Program-made: the position numbers and the translations under genes | Source of the DNA: Rhizoctonia solani | Taxonomy: Eukaryota > Basidiomycota > Agaricomycetes > Cantharellales > Ceratobasidiaceae | DNA length: 64,000 nucleotides | NCBI RefSeq assembly: GCF_016906535.1 | Contig: NC_057373.1 | Span: 372,001 to 436,000, forward strand | Reading direction: 5' to 3' | In this document: positions 1 through 11,358 of the stretch, in pieces | Position numbering within the stretch: position 1 is the stretch's first letter | How the letters are laid out: every line of letters starts with the position of its first letter | The notes under the pieces: model-generated | What the model saw: only the letters and a program-made list of their open reading frames with translations | What the model was told of the DNA's origin: nothing | Database searches by the model: none

Positions 1-151
1 TGCGGTCAGTGACGTAATCGGGTGGCGTGACTCTGTGTGTTTGTGTTTGGACCGTATCGGACCGTCGGAAGCAGTTTGGTTTCCGGTTGACACACTCTTT
101 CGCATATCGAGACGGTGAGCCCATAGCAAAAGGCAGCAAGAGAGCCCAATC

Positions 152-913
152 ATGGTGAGTATGCGTATTTATCAAGCATACAGAGTCTGCACTTGGAAAG
201 AAGAATGAGAAATGCTGGAAGAGTGGGTGGATTGGACGAGCGAACGAAAGATGGATGGATAAATAGATGGACAAAAATTCATATACTTTAATCAACGCGT
301 ACGTGTCTCCGTGCTCGAGCTGACTATTCCACTTCCAGTCGGACGCACCTGTGACCCTCCGCACCCGCAAATTCATTACCAACCGTCTCCTCCAGAGGCG
401 TCAATTCGTATTGGACGTCCTCCACCCCAACAGGCCCAATGTCTCCAAGGCCGAACTCTCCGAGAAGCTTGCTGTACGTCCTATTGCATCCGCACGTGCC
501 ACATCCCTGCTTATTCCATGATAATAGTCCATCTACAAAACCAACAAGACCCAAGTGGTCACTTTCGGATTCAAGACTGTCTTTGGTGGTGGACGCAGCA
601 CCGGTTTCGGCTTGATCTACGACTCTGAGGAGGCCCAGAGGAAATTCGAGCCCAGGTACAGGCTGGTACGGGTACGTCTCGATCCTCCGGCTCGATCCCA
701 TACTATCCCATCCTAACATTGCGATCCAGTCCGGTCTCGAGACCAAGATCGAGAAGGCTTCGCGTAAGCTGCGCAAGGAACGCAAGAACAGGTCAAAGAA
801 GGTTCGTCTCATCCGTATACGTCCCACCCAATCCGCCATCTCATACACACCGCCTCTAGTTCCGCGGCACCAAAAAGACCAAGGCCGCCGAGCCCCAAAA
901 GAAGGGCAAGTAA
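152..913 (+). CDS. RPS24: 40S ribosomal protein eS24
   Basis: Component of the small ribosomal subunit, cytosolic translation. Five exons read by eye: 152-154 (only the ATG), 339-473, 528-671, 730-801 and 860-913, all with GT..AG introns of about 53-185 nt. The product matches eS24 from end to end: an N-terminal [14 protein letters not shown] stretch, the [14 protein letters not shown] core, and the basic [12 protein letters not shown] tail, about 140 residues, the usual family length. The first exon being just the start codon is a common pattern for ribosomal protein genes. No frame breaks. The 5' flank to position 151 is short and purine-rich just before the ATG. Identity is certain; exact intron ends rest on consensus splice sites. 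Confidence 0.95.
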
Positions 914-1769
914 ACGATTTGCCTTCTTTGGAGAAGGGGGTCGTCTCGCTCCCGTCCTTTATCCTCTTATCGGTCGTATTCGAGACGGGCTTGGTTTTAT
1001 CACTTGCGTGTATCAATTACTTTTTTTGTCTCGCGAGTGTCGTGTGTTGCTATCCACCCTCATGCACCTATCCACTTCCATTTACCTTGTTATGTTTTGT
1101 GTATGCACATTTATGTTGAAAGAAAACCTTGCCAAACGACCTGTAAGCGTAATTTATTATACTGGCGTTAGGTTGCGGTCTCTGTGCCCTTGTATCTGAG
1201 GACATATGCACGCGTGAATAAATCACTACTAATCTCAGGGGTGGGTTAACATGAGTGTCCAAAAGCTGGTGTAGTGGATCGCCCATAGGACGTACGAAGC
1301 AAACATTTCTTACGGTAATTGTAAGGTACGTTTATTAACACTGGTGAAAGGAAGGCCTAGGAGGACGAATTTCACCAGCTTGTACTGTAATCAACCTTTC
1401 TGGTTTTCAGTTCCGTATGATTAATATATGTGGTGTATGAATGGTCCGTGCGCGGCAACGAGTTTGCCTAGATTACTTATCAAGTTAATGACAGATAAAC
1501 ATATAAACTCAATATTCCTTATACGTTACAATATCGCTATCCAACTTGGTCACTATGAACTCTACGAATCGTTTGAGCCAGCTTGTATGGTTATTTTTCA
1601 TATAATCTCTCATTATTTTGGGAGGAAATACCAATGTTTCATTTCAAGAACGAGCAACTGAAAGATCAAATCCAAGCAGACAATTTCTATTTGCCTCAAT
1701 TAAGCTTCATAATATAGCATATATTCCCAGTTCCATCAATTTCACACCAAAAAGTTGATGCTGCCCGGG
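914..1769. other. Intergenic, no gene seen
   Basis: The 3' flank of eS24 and the 3' flank of the convergent TPR-CHAT gene. Only short unsupported reading frames; AT-rich from about 1480 to 1750. No repeat recognised. Confidence 0.5.
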
Positions 1770-4700
1770 CTACGAGCCTATATGAATATACGGCACCCAT
1801 CGCGCAAAGTTCTTCTCCCCGACCTCATTGCGAAGCGCCGCAACAGCACCATGCAACGCCCTCCCGGCCTCTCCATTTCCTATCATACCACTCTCCATCA
1901 GCTGTGCATACACCCTGTCCGCTACAAACGGCGCGTCCTCGTCCATCACGGACCACATGGTCGCGATTACGCTCGGATACCCAGCCATCAGCATCCCAGA
2001 CGCAAGATGGATCGCTTCGTCCGGCAGTTGTTCGTCGCCCGTGGCAGTCTGGCAGGCGGACAGAAATGCGAGTCCCTTGTTCTTGAACGATCGCCGGTTG
2101 ATGGCAACGAGGTCTAGGGTGCCGTCGTGCAGGAAGAATCCACTGCTGGTTGGATCGGCGGCGCTTTGGTGAGCGTGGCAAGCGAGATGAACCCAGTCGT
2201 GCTGTTCCATCGCGTCAAGTACGACTTGGGTAGTGGCTTGATCGTCGATGAGTTGTGAGTACTCTGCTTTACCTTCCATACGAGCCTTGACATGCGAAAG
2301 CTCCGTATTAGTGCCAGGCAATGGAGTACAGCCAGGTGTGCCTGTTTGGCCAATAGCAAGTACTCGAGGGGTGCGATTCGGTGCGGTCGGAGTAGACGAG
2401 AGTAGAGCAGCAAGCGTTGGGGTGTAGGAAGATATAGCATAGTCGAACACTCTTGACCGTGGTTGTTCATAGTCCCCGGCGGCATGTAACGGAAGGAATG
2501 AGACTGCACCAGTAGGGCACCATGTTATATGCGGAAGATTTTCTGTAGAATCATTGTTCTGCGGGGCTTATTTTAGTAAGCTGCCTTTTTCGCATCTGAA
2601 CAAACGTACCGTGTATCCCAGGTGATCAAGTACGGGCTTGACAATGTCGTACCAAAGAACGGCAAGTATGGGACCAACGTCTTGTACTTGCTCCTGTAAT
2701 GGACGCCTGGGTCCGCGCTGTCGAAGTCCCTGGAATTGTAGCAATTTCTCCATTTCTGAGCAAGTGTCTCGCATTTTCTGCTCAGTAAGGCTGGCAAGAG
2801 CAATATGGCGGACGTGGTCTTCGCCAGGCATTATTATAAGTGCATCGCAACGAGTTTCATGGCAGTTGATGACAACAACGGGGCCGTTCCGAGCAGAGCG
2901 CATCAGGTCGTTGACTTTTGTCGGCTGGAGGAAGTTCTCGAACCCGGGCAACGTGCGTGTTTGTGACAAGAGGCCCTCATATTCCCTGGCCAAACGATGT
3001 CGAATTTCTGGAGGCTCAAAGCCTGAATCTGATGTCGGAGACCTGGAATTGGCGAGATTCAACTGATTGGAGACTGACTGAAGCTGGGCGGCGAGCGCCG
3101 GGTGGGATTCCGCAAGATCGTCCAGAGGAGATCGAAGCATAAGGGTCTGGTTCCACACAACACATCGGGCATGCTCGAGCCATTCGAGTGCTATATCATA
3201 TTCAGAGGACTGGATGGCAGCAGAGGCGGCTCGGACTGCTATGTTTTCGGCCAGTAACAGGTCCTCGTAACGCTGGGTGGTAGTGGCGCCAAGCCAAATG
3301 AAATGAGGCAGAAGATCGATTGTGACTCGGAACGCTTCAAACGGGTTGAGATATTCATGCATAGATGCAAGATTCGCCCAGCGTAGAGCATAATCAAAGA
3401 CACCGCGTGGCCCTCCACTCGAAAGCTGAGAGGCCTTACGGAAGGAAGCGAGGGAGGAGTCCAAATAAGACGAGTCGTGTGTACGTTGATATTGGAGGTG
3501 GCAGGATATGGCCTTTTGACAGTGTCGCAAGGGCAAATCTGGATGGCCTTCTGTAGTGAGTGCAAGCGCAAGAGACAAGTGTTCATTCGATTTCTCGAGG
3601 TCCTCCTTTTGTCCCATACGTAGATATCGATCCTCGTATGACATACCCAGAGCGGCATGGCGGTGTGGCAGATCGGGATGGTCTCTCAGAGTGAGTGAAA
3701 ACGCCCGAGAGAAGTGTTGAATCGACCTCTCGAGGTCTTCGAGTCCTCCCACGTGCCGATAGAGATCGCTATATGCCAACCCAAGAGCATTATGTCTGTC
3801 TGCTAGGTCCGGGTGGTCTTCAGGAGTGAGAGCAAGCGCACGAGAGTCGTGCTTGATGATATTCTCAAGGTCAGCTAAATCTCTCGTGCGGTCATATCGA
3901 TGCCTATATGACCGTCCAAGAGCAGCATGTCGGCGCGGCAAGTCTGGGTCGATATCAAAGGTGAGCGCAAGTGCACAAGAGTCGCATTCGATGGCTTTTT
4001 CGAGGTCGTCGATTTCTCCCATGCGTCGATATCGATCAGTGTATGACACTCCTAGATCAGCATGTCGGCGTGGAAGACCCGGGTGGTCATCGGGAGTAAG
4101 TTCGAGCGCACGAGATCTGTGCTCAATTGATTTGTCGAGTTCGTCGAGCTCTCCCGTGCGCCTATATCGATCACCGTATGAGACGCCTAGAGCAGCATGC
4201 CGGTCTGGCAACTCTGCGTGCCCGTTGGGAGTGAGTGCAAGTGCACTGGAAAAGTGTTCGATGGCTTTCTCGACGTCCTCGAGTCTTCCTAGACGCCCAT
4301 ATCGAATCCCATACGAAGTCCCTAGATAAGAATGGCGTCCTGGCAGGTCCGGGTGGCCCTCGGGAGTAAGTGCGAGTGCGCAAGAGCAGTGTTCTACCGC
4401 TTTCTCGAGGTCGAGAACTTCTCCTACCCGGCGATACCGATCGACATAGGATACCCCTAGTTCAAAATGCCGATAGTGCAAATGCGGATGCCATTGGGAG
4501 TGAGCGCGAGTGCGCAGGAAGAATGTTCGATCGACTTTTCTATATCCCGAACCTCTCGTAGGCGCTGATATCGATCATTATAAGACGACCCTAGGGTGCT
4601 GTGCCAGTCTGATAAGTTGGGGTCGCCGTCTGTAGTGAGCGCGAGTGCATGATCACAATGCTCGATTGACTTTTCAAGCTCGTCTAGCCTTCCTGTGTAT

Positions 4701-5628
4701 CGATAACTGTCGTTATACAGCACCCCCAGATTACCATGCCAATCAGATAATTTGGGATGGCCGTCGAGAGTGAGTGCGAGCGCGCGAGAGCCGTGTTCGA
4801 TTGATTTCTCGAGATGTTCGAGTTCTCTTGTACGCCGAAACTTTTCGTTGTATGCTGCGGCTAGATCCGCATGCCGATCGGACAGTTTTGGATGGCCCTC
4901 GGGAGTGAGTGCAAGTGCGCGAGAACAGTGTTTGATCGATTTTTCGAGGTCATCAAACTCCTTCCTTTGTCGATATCGCTCGGTATATAAGGATCCTAGG
5001 GCAGCATGACGGTCTGGCGGATCCTCTTGGCTATCGGGAGCGAGTGTAAATGCGAGAGATAAGTGCTTGATGATTTCTCGAGATCATCGATCTCTTCCAA
5101 ACGTTGATATCGAATGTGGTGCGACATCCCTAGATTTCCATGCCGCTCCGGTAGTTTGGATCATCTTCAAGAGTGAGTTCAAGCGAACGAGAAAAGTATT
5201 CGATTGATTCCCCAAGGTCGTCCAGTCCTCCCATGCACTGATATCGCCCAATGTATGATACAGCTAAATTACCCAGCTGCACTGGTAAACCAGGATCATC
5301 ATCAGGAGTCAGATCTAGCGCACGAACAGAGCATTCGATCGATTTTTTCAGGTCGTCAAAGTCTCCGAGCCCCTGAAACCTGGTACCGTAACATGCCCCT
5401 AGGTAAGTAAGTCGGGTCGGCAAGTCTGAATGCTCGTTTGGAGTTTGATCAATCGCGCGGCTTCCGTACCGATTGCCTTTTCAAGATCAGTCAGTGTTCC
5501 GAGCTGCTGAAACTGTTCGCAGTGGGATGTTGCCTGCTCCCATAGGGTTTCATAGTCTATATCCCCAATTCGTTAACGTCTATAGGAAGCACAGAACAGT
5601 CATCTCGAAACTCACCTAATTCGTCCAT
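1770..5628 (-). CDS. TPR-repeat CHAT-domain (caspase-like) protein, N-terminal half frame-disrupted
   Basis: CHAT domains are caspase-fold proteases; in fungi they are fused to TPR-like repeats in proteins thought to act in signalling or self/non-self responses. The C-terminal domain (exon 1770-2558) holds the expected dyad: His in HLACHAHQ and Cys in SACQTATGD. An intron at 2559-2609 keeps frame with the 2610-4481 exon. Upstream, about 15 repeats of 46 residues (138 bp) run to about 5520, each shaped RY-x-R-x-G-x-x-DLEK-x-IEH-x-x-RALALTP followed by HPDLP-x-RHA-x-LG. Seven repeats are in one open frame (about 870 residues to the stop), but the N-terminal repeats change frame at about 4493, 5071, 5153 and 5463, each by one missing base. 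The first exon may begin at 5628 after a short intron, which is uncertain. Either a decaying gene or one damaged by assembly indels; the catalytic end looks intact. Confidence 0.8.
3560..5520 (-). repeat. 138-bp coding tandem repeat (46-residue TPR-like units)
   Basis: About 15 diverged copies of a 138-bp unit encode the helical repeats of the CHAT gene. Each copy carries the conserved GATCTCGAGAAA-like segment (DLEK) and a GCxCTCGCACTCACTCC-like segment (ALALTP). Divergence between copies is substantial, so this is an old protein repeat rather than a recent DNA expansion. Confidence 0.85.
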
Positions 5629-6548
5629 CTGGAGTCAAGTGGAATAGTATGGTTGCTTTAGTACGATTTCGTGAATTTGATGATACTCCTAACGCTATTG
5701 CTTCAATATCATTCGTTAGTCAGTCGAACCATAACATCGTATTCTATCGCAATGTTTCGCTCACATTTAGTGGTATCCCCCGTATGATTTATCAAATGAA
5801 AACAGGCAGGACAACTCGATCGACTATGGGTACGTGCTATACAAAAAGTCAGGACCGAGTATACACCCAACCACCATCGGTTGCGACGACTTAAACTGAA
5901 ATTCAGCTTACTATGATCTACGCTCTCAGTAATAGTATCGAGTATCCAAAAAAACCCTAGGTATAGGTATGTGGGGGTCAAAGAGACAGATCACGATGGA
6001 ATCACGTTCATCCGGGTGACCCTTTATATATCTACGAGCAAAGAACCGGGCAAGTCGCCTTTCCATCATGGCGAACCCCGGGACGCCAAGACACCCGAAC
6101 CTTGTTCGTGATGTTGCGAGTTTGTGCTCGCCGACTCGTGAAAGCTCTACATCATTCTAGATCTGATCGCTTGTAGAACGTGACTAATGAGAGGTGACAC
6201 AGGGGGGCGCTGCAGAGCGATGCAATTGGAGAGGAGAACGCGGTTCCGGAGCAGTGACAAGCGAAACGAGTTGATCATGGTTTGCCACTCGAACTAATTT
6301 TGGTCATAAAGTGAACACGGTACCCTGATTTTGATCATCATCCTTACGAAACCCTCTCCTCTGCCTTGGTCAGCAAGATGGCTTTAATTCGGTGAGTGCT
6401 TGGGCATCTACAGTGCCCAAACTTGATGTTCGCCACTGAAGAAAGTCATGGGTGGGGGTTAAAACACCGTCATGTCTGGTACTAAATTATTCATTATCAC
6501 CATTCATTTAAACTTTGATCGAATTGAATAAACGAATACAACCCGTGC
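5629..6548. other. Intergenic, no gene seen
   Basis: Likely 5' region of the TPR-CHAT gene and 3' flank of the membrane-protein gene. Only short reading frames without recognisable content. Confidence 0.45.
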
Positions 6549-8467
6549 CTATGCAAACGAAGGCAACTCAATAGCCGGCGGTGGCCCGAAGAAATTGTCC
6601 AAGTCGCCGCTCTGGTCCAGTACAATATCCGCTGCGCCATCGCTCCCGTACCTGAAGTTGAACCAGATGGAGGCAATGAGAAGGATGACGAATACCGCCA
6701 GGGCTCCGTAATCGGCTGCAGCCGAGATGAATAATACTGGTGGAATGAAAAGTATAAAAAAAAAGATGAAGAGGGTTGGGATAGTTGAAGGGGTGCTTAC
6801 AGATTCCACATGAGGTGCCGAGCACGATCCAGCCAATGAGGACGAGCCAGGCGTCATCGATGAGCGTAGCGAATGGCTTTCTGTAACACAAACACAAATC
6901 GTAAGCATCTTATCATTGGACTCTGCATGCATTCTACTCACCTTGAAGTTGAAGCAGGGACCGACTCGACCTGTGGGTTGCGTATTCTGAAAAACTGCGT
7001 AGAAATATTCACCACCAGCCGATTGGTCTGCACCTCGAGCGAAGTCATGTAGCTATGAATGATCCCGATAGGGAGTGGAACGTCCACAATCGAATGGACA
7101 GCATACGCCACGGCGGTTAGCGCCCGAGAGCCCTGGTCGCAAGACCCAAAGCACATGAGGCTGGTCCACAGGAACCCATGAAGGAGGATGACCAAGGGAA
7201 TGTAGGCGAAAAAGAATACCACCACGAACGGCAAGTACCATCGAAGTAGCCCGGCCCATACAGGTTCGGCTAAAAGAGACGGAGAAATCATTTCACCCGA
7301 CGGCGGGCCAAGGTAACAAGCAAACGCAGCAGGGTAGCAGCGATGTAGGAGTATAAGCGAAGATCGAGTCATGAGGTAACAATTAGCCGTTGTGAGATGG
7401 CTTTACAGTCGTTTCAGTCAGTGAATCAATTTGATAAAGACTAGAACTCACTAATTGGGCATTTCAAGTAGGATCCCCTCTAACAATCCGGACACATCCT
7501 TCAGTCTCGGATACTCTATCATTCCAAAAACTGCGGTCTGTACGTGATGTGACGCTTGCTTGTTGTCCTCGCTCAGTTTGTCCCAAGCAACAAGCGTAAC
7601 AAGCGGGTGAGACCCCCAGGCTCCATCCATTGCAAGCCAAGGGGCGTTGGCAGTAGTCTCAATACCATGCTGAGAATCTTGAAGATGATATATCCCCACT
7701 TCTTGAATCGCATTACCCGCACCCGCATCCGTCGCAAGCTCCGAGTTCCCACTTGTAGATCCCAGACTGACTTTTCCAAGACGGTCAATACGCATGACAA
7801 AGCGCTGCGAATTGGCAGAGGTAAAGAATATGAGCAGGTACTCGTGCATAAATGGCAGGCGACGAGATTTGCGGGCCTGAACGTGGGTGATACGGGCGTT
7901 GCTTAATGAGGGATCGGCGCGTACATGGCTATCAAAAAATGGTTACATCACACTGATCGATCAAATGCTGTTTACCAAAGCACGTACCTGCAAAATGTGA
8001 TGATGTCCGTTCGCCAAATAGAGTGAACAAAGAAGAAGCCTGTCGGGCGAGTCTGTTATCAAACTAAGAGGCGAAGAAACGAGATTCAGAGCCCGTACCT
8101 CGTCCTGGATCTGTAATTTTTGAAGTGACTAGACAGTGAAACCCAGCGGTCAACGATTTGTTCCTCCTGTTTTGCGCTGCCAATACGTACTAGACGCAAT
8201 CGAGCCAGCTGACCCTCTTCTCCCTCTATTTGATTCGGCACCATTCTTGCCCGTCGGAGTCGTAGCTCTGGCAGCGTTGGGATGTAGATAAGAGCCAAGT
8301 TCAGACTGTTCATAGACACTGGTCGAAGCGCGTGTAGGAGTCCGGGGACGTACGCCTAGGGGTGCGATGGGGAGATGTGAAGGCGGAACAGAGATGTCGG
8401 GAGGTCGAGGTCGACTTGGTCCTGCCCCGGGTGACTGTATCGTACGAGTATTCAAGTTATCGGCCAT
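6549..8467 (-). CDS. Multi-pass membrane protein, unknown family
   Basis: No family recognised. Starting at 8467, the N-terminal exon is a hydrophilic Pro/Ser/Arg-rich tail (about 100 residues), probably cytosolic and disordered. A middle exon ending near 7451 (start about 7931) has no strong hydrophobic segment beyond LLIFF. The C-terminal third has clear membrane segments: WYLPFVVVFFFAYIPLVILL (about 7190-7245), a weaker AVAYAVHSIVDVPLPIGI, then DAWLVLIGWIVLGTSCGI and LAVFVILLIASIWF. The last three exons join in frame with consensus splice sites (donor about 6940, acceptor about 6881; donor about 6802, acceptor about 6718) and end at the stop at 6549. The joins between the first exons are unresolved and may hide a frame break. 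At least four membrane spans. Confidence 0.6.
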
Positions 8468-9335
8468 GATAGCGGTCTCTCCTCGCAGCGAAGCGATACC
8501 AACAGGCTATATGTACCAGAGGAATGAATACCAACTCATAAGACAGATTGTGATAGCCGGGTGCTTCGTTCAGGGAAATTTGGAGCCAGCGATTTATTAT
8601 GAGGGCGTCGGATTATCTGATGGGCTAGATAGAGACGGTGGCGACCTTGGAACCGAACTCGAACCTGGATCCATTCTAAAAGTAGAGTAGATGTCGTCTT
8701 CGTTGGAACGAAGATCACTCACGTGACTTGGGAACTACTAAACCTAATCAAGACTTCCGACGATCCCGCTCGTCGGCGACTCTAAAAGCTTGATGCTTGT
8801 GAGTGCTGTATGCGAGATTTTGGGATATTAATGTGTGGGTGTGTGCTATATCGGTAACTCGTTAAAAGTCCAGGGCCAATATGATGGTCTCGAGCAGCTC
8901 CAAGAGCTAGCCAAAAGATCTTCCAGATGTTTGCATTTGCAAGGAAAAAGAAAGGAACTAAATCTGGCCAAGGTAAGTTTATATGGCATAGACCAACGGA
9001 ACCGCCAAAGCATCCATCCCCATGCGGAAATTTGATGGAACCAAGAGGACGAAATGAAATGAAAAAATATATAAGCTGTCGGGCAATATGACCGTGCGAA
9101 ATATTTGATACATCAAATACGTCCCCAATCGAATGATCTTCCGATTAGACGGCGTACGTAACCGACCCTACGCTTGCCTAATCCCAAATCACCCAGACTC
9201 TAATTCACAACGCAACATCTATTGAAAGTCCATGCGAAAATACCTAACAACAACGCTACAATCGCCAACGCACGGCGCGGACGGAACGACATAATGCTAC
9301 AGGTTAAGCTACTGTACCATCACCACCGCAAACAT
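8468..9335. other. Intergenic, no gene seen
   Basis: 5' flank of the membrane-protein gene and 3' flank of the secreted KGG-repeat gene. Short frames only, none with recognisable content. Confidence 0.45.
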
Positions 9336-10642
9336 CTAAGCGTGGTGCTGGCGAGCAAAGCGGACGGTCCTCATGCGGGGAGGAGCACTCTTGAAGTAAC
9401 GCCTGTTGATCATCTTGGGAGTCGAAGGGTCCCAGTTGGAAGAGCGCTTCTTGGCGCCGGCGGCAGACGTCTCGGCCGGGGCGGCTCCGGCTCCGGTAGA
9501 AGAAGCAGGCGCAGGAGCAGCGGTCTCGGTGGCGCTGGCAGTGGGGGCAGCTCCGGTCTCAGTGCCTGTGGCTGTGCCGGCTGCAGAACTCTCGGAGGCA
9601 GCAGCCGATGTTTCGGTAGCGATGGCTGTTGAAGTCGCGGCGCTCTCGGTAGCGGTGGCAGTGGCAGTGCCGTTTATGGCCGTGGAGGTCGCAGACTGGG
9701 TCTATAGGCGATGGGTTGGATCCAAGTCTGAGAAGAGGTAAAGAAGAGCACTTACCGCTGTGGTAGTAGAGTTATTTCCACCATTACCGCCCTTGCCTCC
9801 TTTACCTCCCTTACCGTCCTTCCCACCTTTGCCGTCCTTTCCACCTTTACCGTCCTTTCCACCCTTCCCGCCTTTTCCACCCTTTCCGCCCTTGCCTCCC
9901 TTTCCACCTCCAGTAGCTTGGGCGTTACGAGTCTATAGACCATCACCTTAACACAACCGACCTCGTCATAGAAACCCCGAACTGCACGTACCACAGTCTT
10001 TGTAACCGTAACCGTGACAGCACCAGTATTAGCAGCCTCGGTCGAGGTGGCAGGAGCCCCAGTAGTCGTATTGGCAGGATTGCTGCTGACGGGGGGAGCA
10101 GCTGTCTCGGTCTGCAGACGTGTACCCGTTATTAGAAAAATGAATCAAAATCATGGATGAAATATATGAAATGGACGCACAGGAGCTGTGGGAGAAGTCG
10201 CGGTCGCGGTCTCGGTTCCATTTCCGTTTCCGTTACCGGGTGCTCCAGTGCTGGTAGGAACTGCGCCGGTTTCGGTGGCAGAAACGCCCGCGGATTCGGT
10301 TGCGGCGGGTGAGGTCGCAGTGGCAATGTCAGTGGCACTGGCGCCGCCTGTAGGGTTGACGATGGTCGTATCGGTCGAGGTAGCCTACATTTGCCAAATC
10401 AATAATGCGTTTATGAGTGAGGGAGGGGGACTCGGGACGTACACCGACACTGGAAGAAAGAGCATCTGTGGCATTACCGGCTCCTGCTTCCTGGCGAATC
10501 GCAAGACCATGCTGTAGAAATGTGAGAATATGCGTGAGTGACATGTGAAAAAAGTAACTTGCGTTTTGTTGCTGGCCCAGTATGGCAAGGCCATCGTAGA
10601 AGATGCGCCCAAAACGAGCATAGAAATGACAGAGACCTTCAT
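9336..10642 (-). CDS. Secreted Thr/Ser/Ala-rich protein with Lys-Gly-Gly repeat
   Basis: Probable secreted or cell-wall-associated protein of unknown role. Exons: 10559-10642, 10443-10511, 10181-10384, 9992-10111, 9756-9932 and 9336-9701, all joining in phase with GT..AG introns. The start gives a signal peptide (MKVSVISMLVLGASSTMALP). Then follow Thr/Ser/Ala/Gly-rich segments suited to O-glycosylation, a central run of about 13 KGG or KDG units encoded at about 9775-9915, another Thr/Ala/Ser-rich stretch, and a basic C-terminus with KKRSSNWDP and RTVRFARQHHA. Low complexity makes family assignment impossible by eye. The Pro-rich and Ala/Val-rich frames on the opposite strand are antisense shadows. 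No frame breaks seen. Confidence 0.75.
9775..9915 (-). repeat. 9-bp tandem repeat encoding Lys-Gly-Gly / Lys-Asp-Gly
   Basis: Imperfect 9-bp units (GGAAAGGGC type on the minus strand) in tandem inside the secreted-protein gene. They encode alternating KGG and KDG triplets, giving a positively charged, glycine-rich linker. Codon-level variation between units shows that the repeat is not freshly expanded. Confidence 0.8.
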
Positions 10643-11358
10643 GATGAAGTTGTGAAAAGTTATTTAAAGAAGAAAGATCGGCTTGATGAAGGCTGTATAA
10701 AAACCAGAGTCAGATAATATAATATGTCAGACATAAGTGCACGTACTGCGCGGCACCAAAGAATGTCGAAGGATGAACGACTAAGAACGAAAGGCAAGAA
10801 AAAAAATACACTCGATCTCAGACCGAGTAAGAAAGAACAGTGGGGTGATCTGGTTAACGGCATCCCCCACATGCCCCCACTTTTATAAAGCCTCGATCGA
10901 ATGATCATATGCTTGGCGCAAAAGAAAAAAAAAAAAAAAGCTGATGCTCCAACGTCGCCAGGGCGCAAAGGATCGTCTCGTCCCCGTCGCTAGGCCGAGT
11001 GTGTTGAGAAGAAAACCCGTTGCTGTCAGACTCCGGTTATGGGGTTCAAAGCACCGCGCGGGCCAAGCGACTTCGTTTCCCGCAACTGGATTAGCTCCGA
11101 GAATTCAAGCATCAAACCGCAGCCGCAATTGTATCATCGATCCAAACCGAGTTCCAGGCGCTAAGCTCGAAAATCTCGTTTACGAGAAATATCGGGCCAG
11201 GTAGATCAGAACCAGTGCGTGGGCTTCGAATTCCGATATACCAATGCGTATAAATGCACCATGATGCTAGTAAGAGGCGAATGGCGGTTCAACCGGTAAA
11301 AGACAGAGGACATCGCCGATAAACCACGTGACCTCTATTCATTTCCCTGACGATCATC
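10643..11358. promoter_or_regulatory. Divergent promoter region between secreted-protein gene and reductase gene
   Basis: Both neighbours start here in opposite directions (10642 on minus, 11359 on plus). A TTTTATAAAG box lies at about 10880 and a 16-base A run at about 10923-10941. No coding content seen. Confidence 0.4.

Noticed and set aside
324..1016. 230-codon minus-strand frame over eS24
   Set aside because: Antisense shadow of the ribosomal protein exons and introns.
3826..5009. Plus-strand Ser/Arg-rich open frames
   Set aside because: Antisense of the TPR repeats; their periodicity follows the 138-bp unit of the minus-strand gene.
3560..5520. CRISPR-like regular repeats
   Set aside because: The period is 138 bp without unique spacers and the units encode a protein repeat; the DNA is eukaryotic.
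9406..9951. Plus-strand Ala/Val-rich and Pro-Leu-Pro-rich open frames
   Set aside because: They are antisense readings of the Thr/Ala-rich and Lys-Gly-Gly parts of the minus-strand secreted gene, which has a signal peptide and phase-consistent introns.
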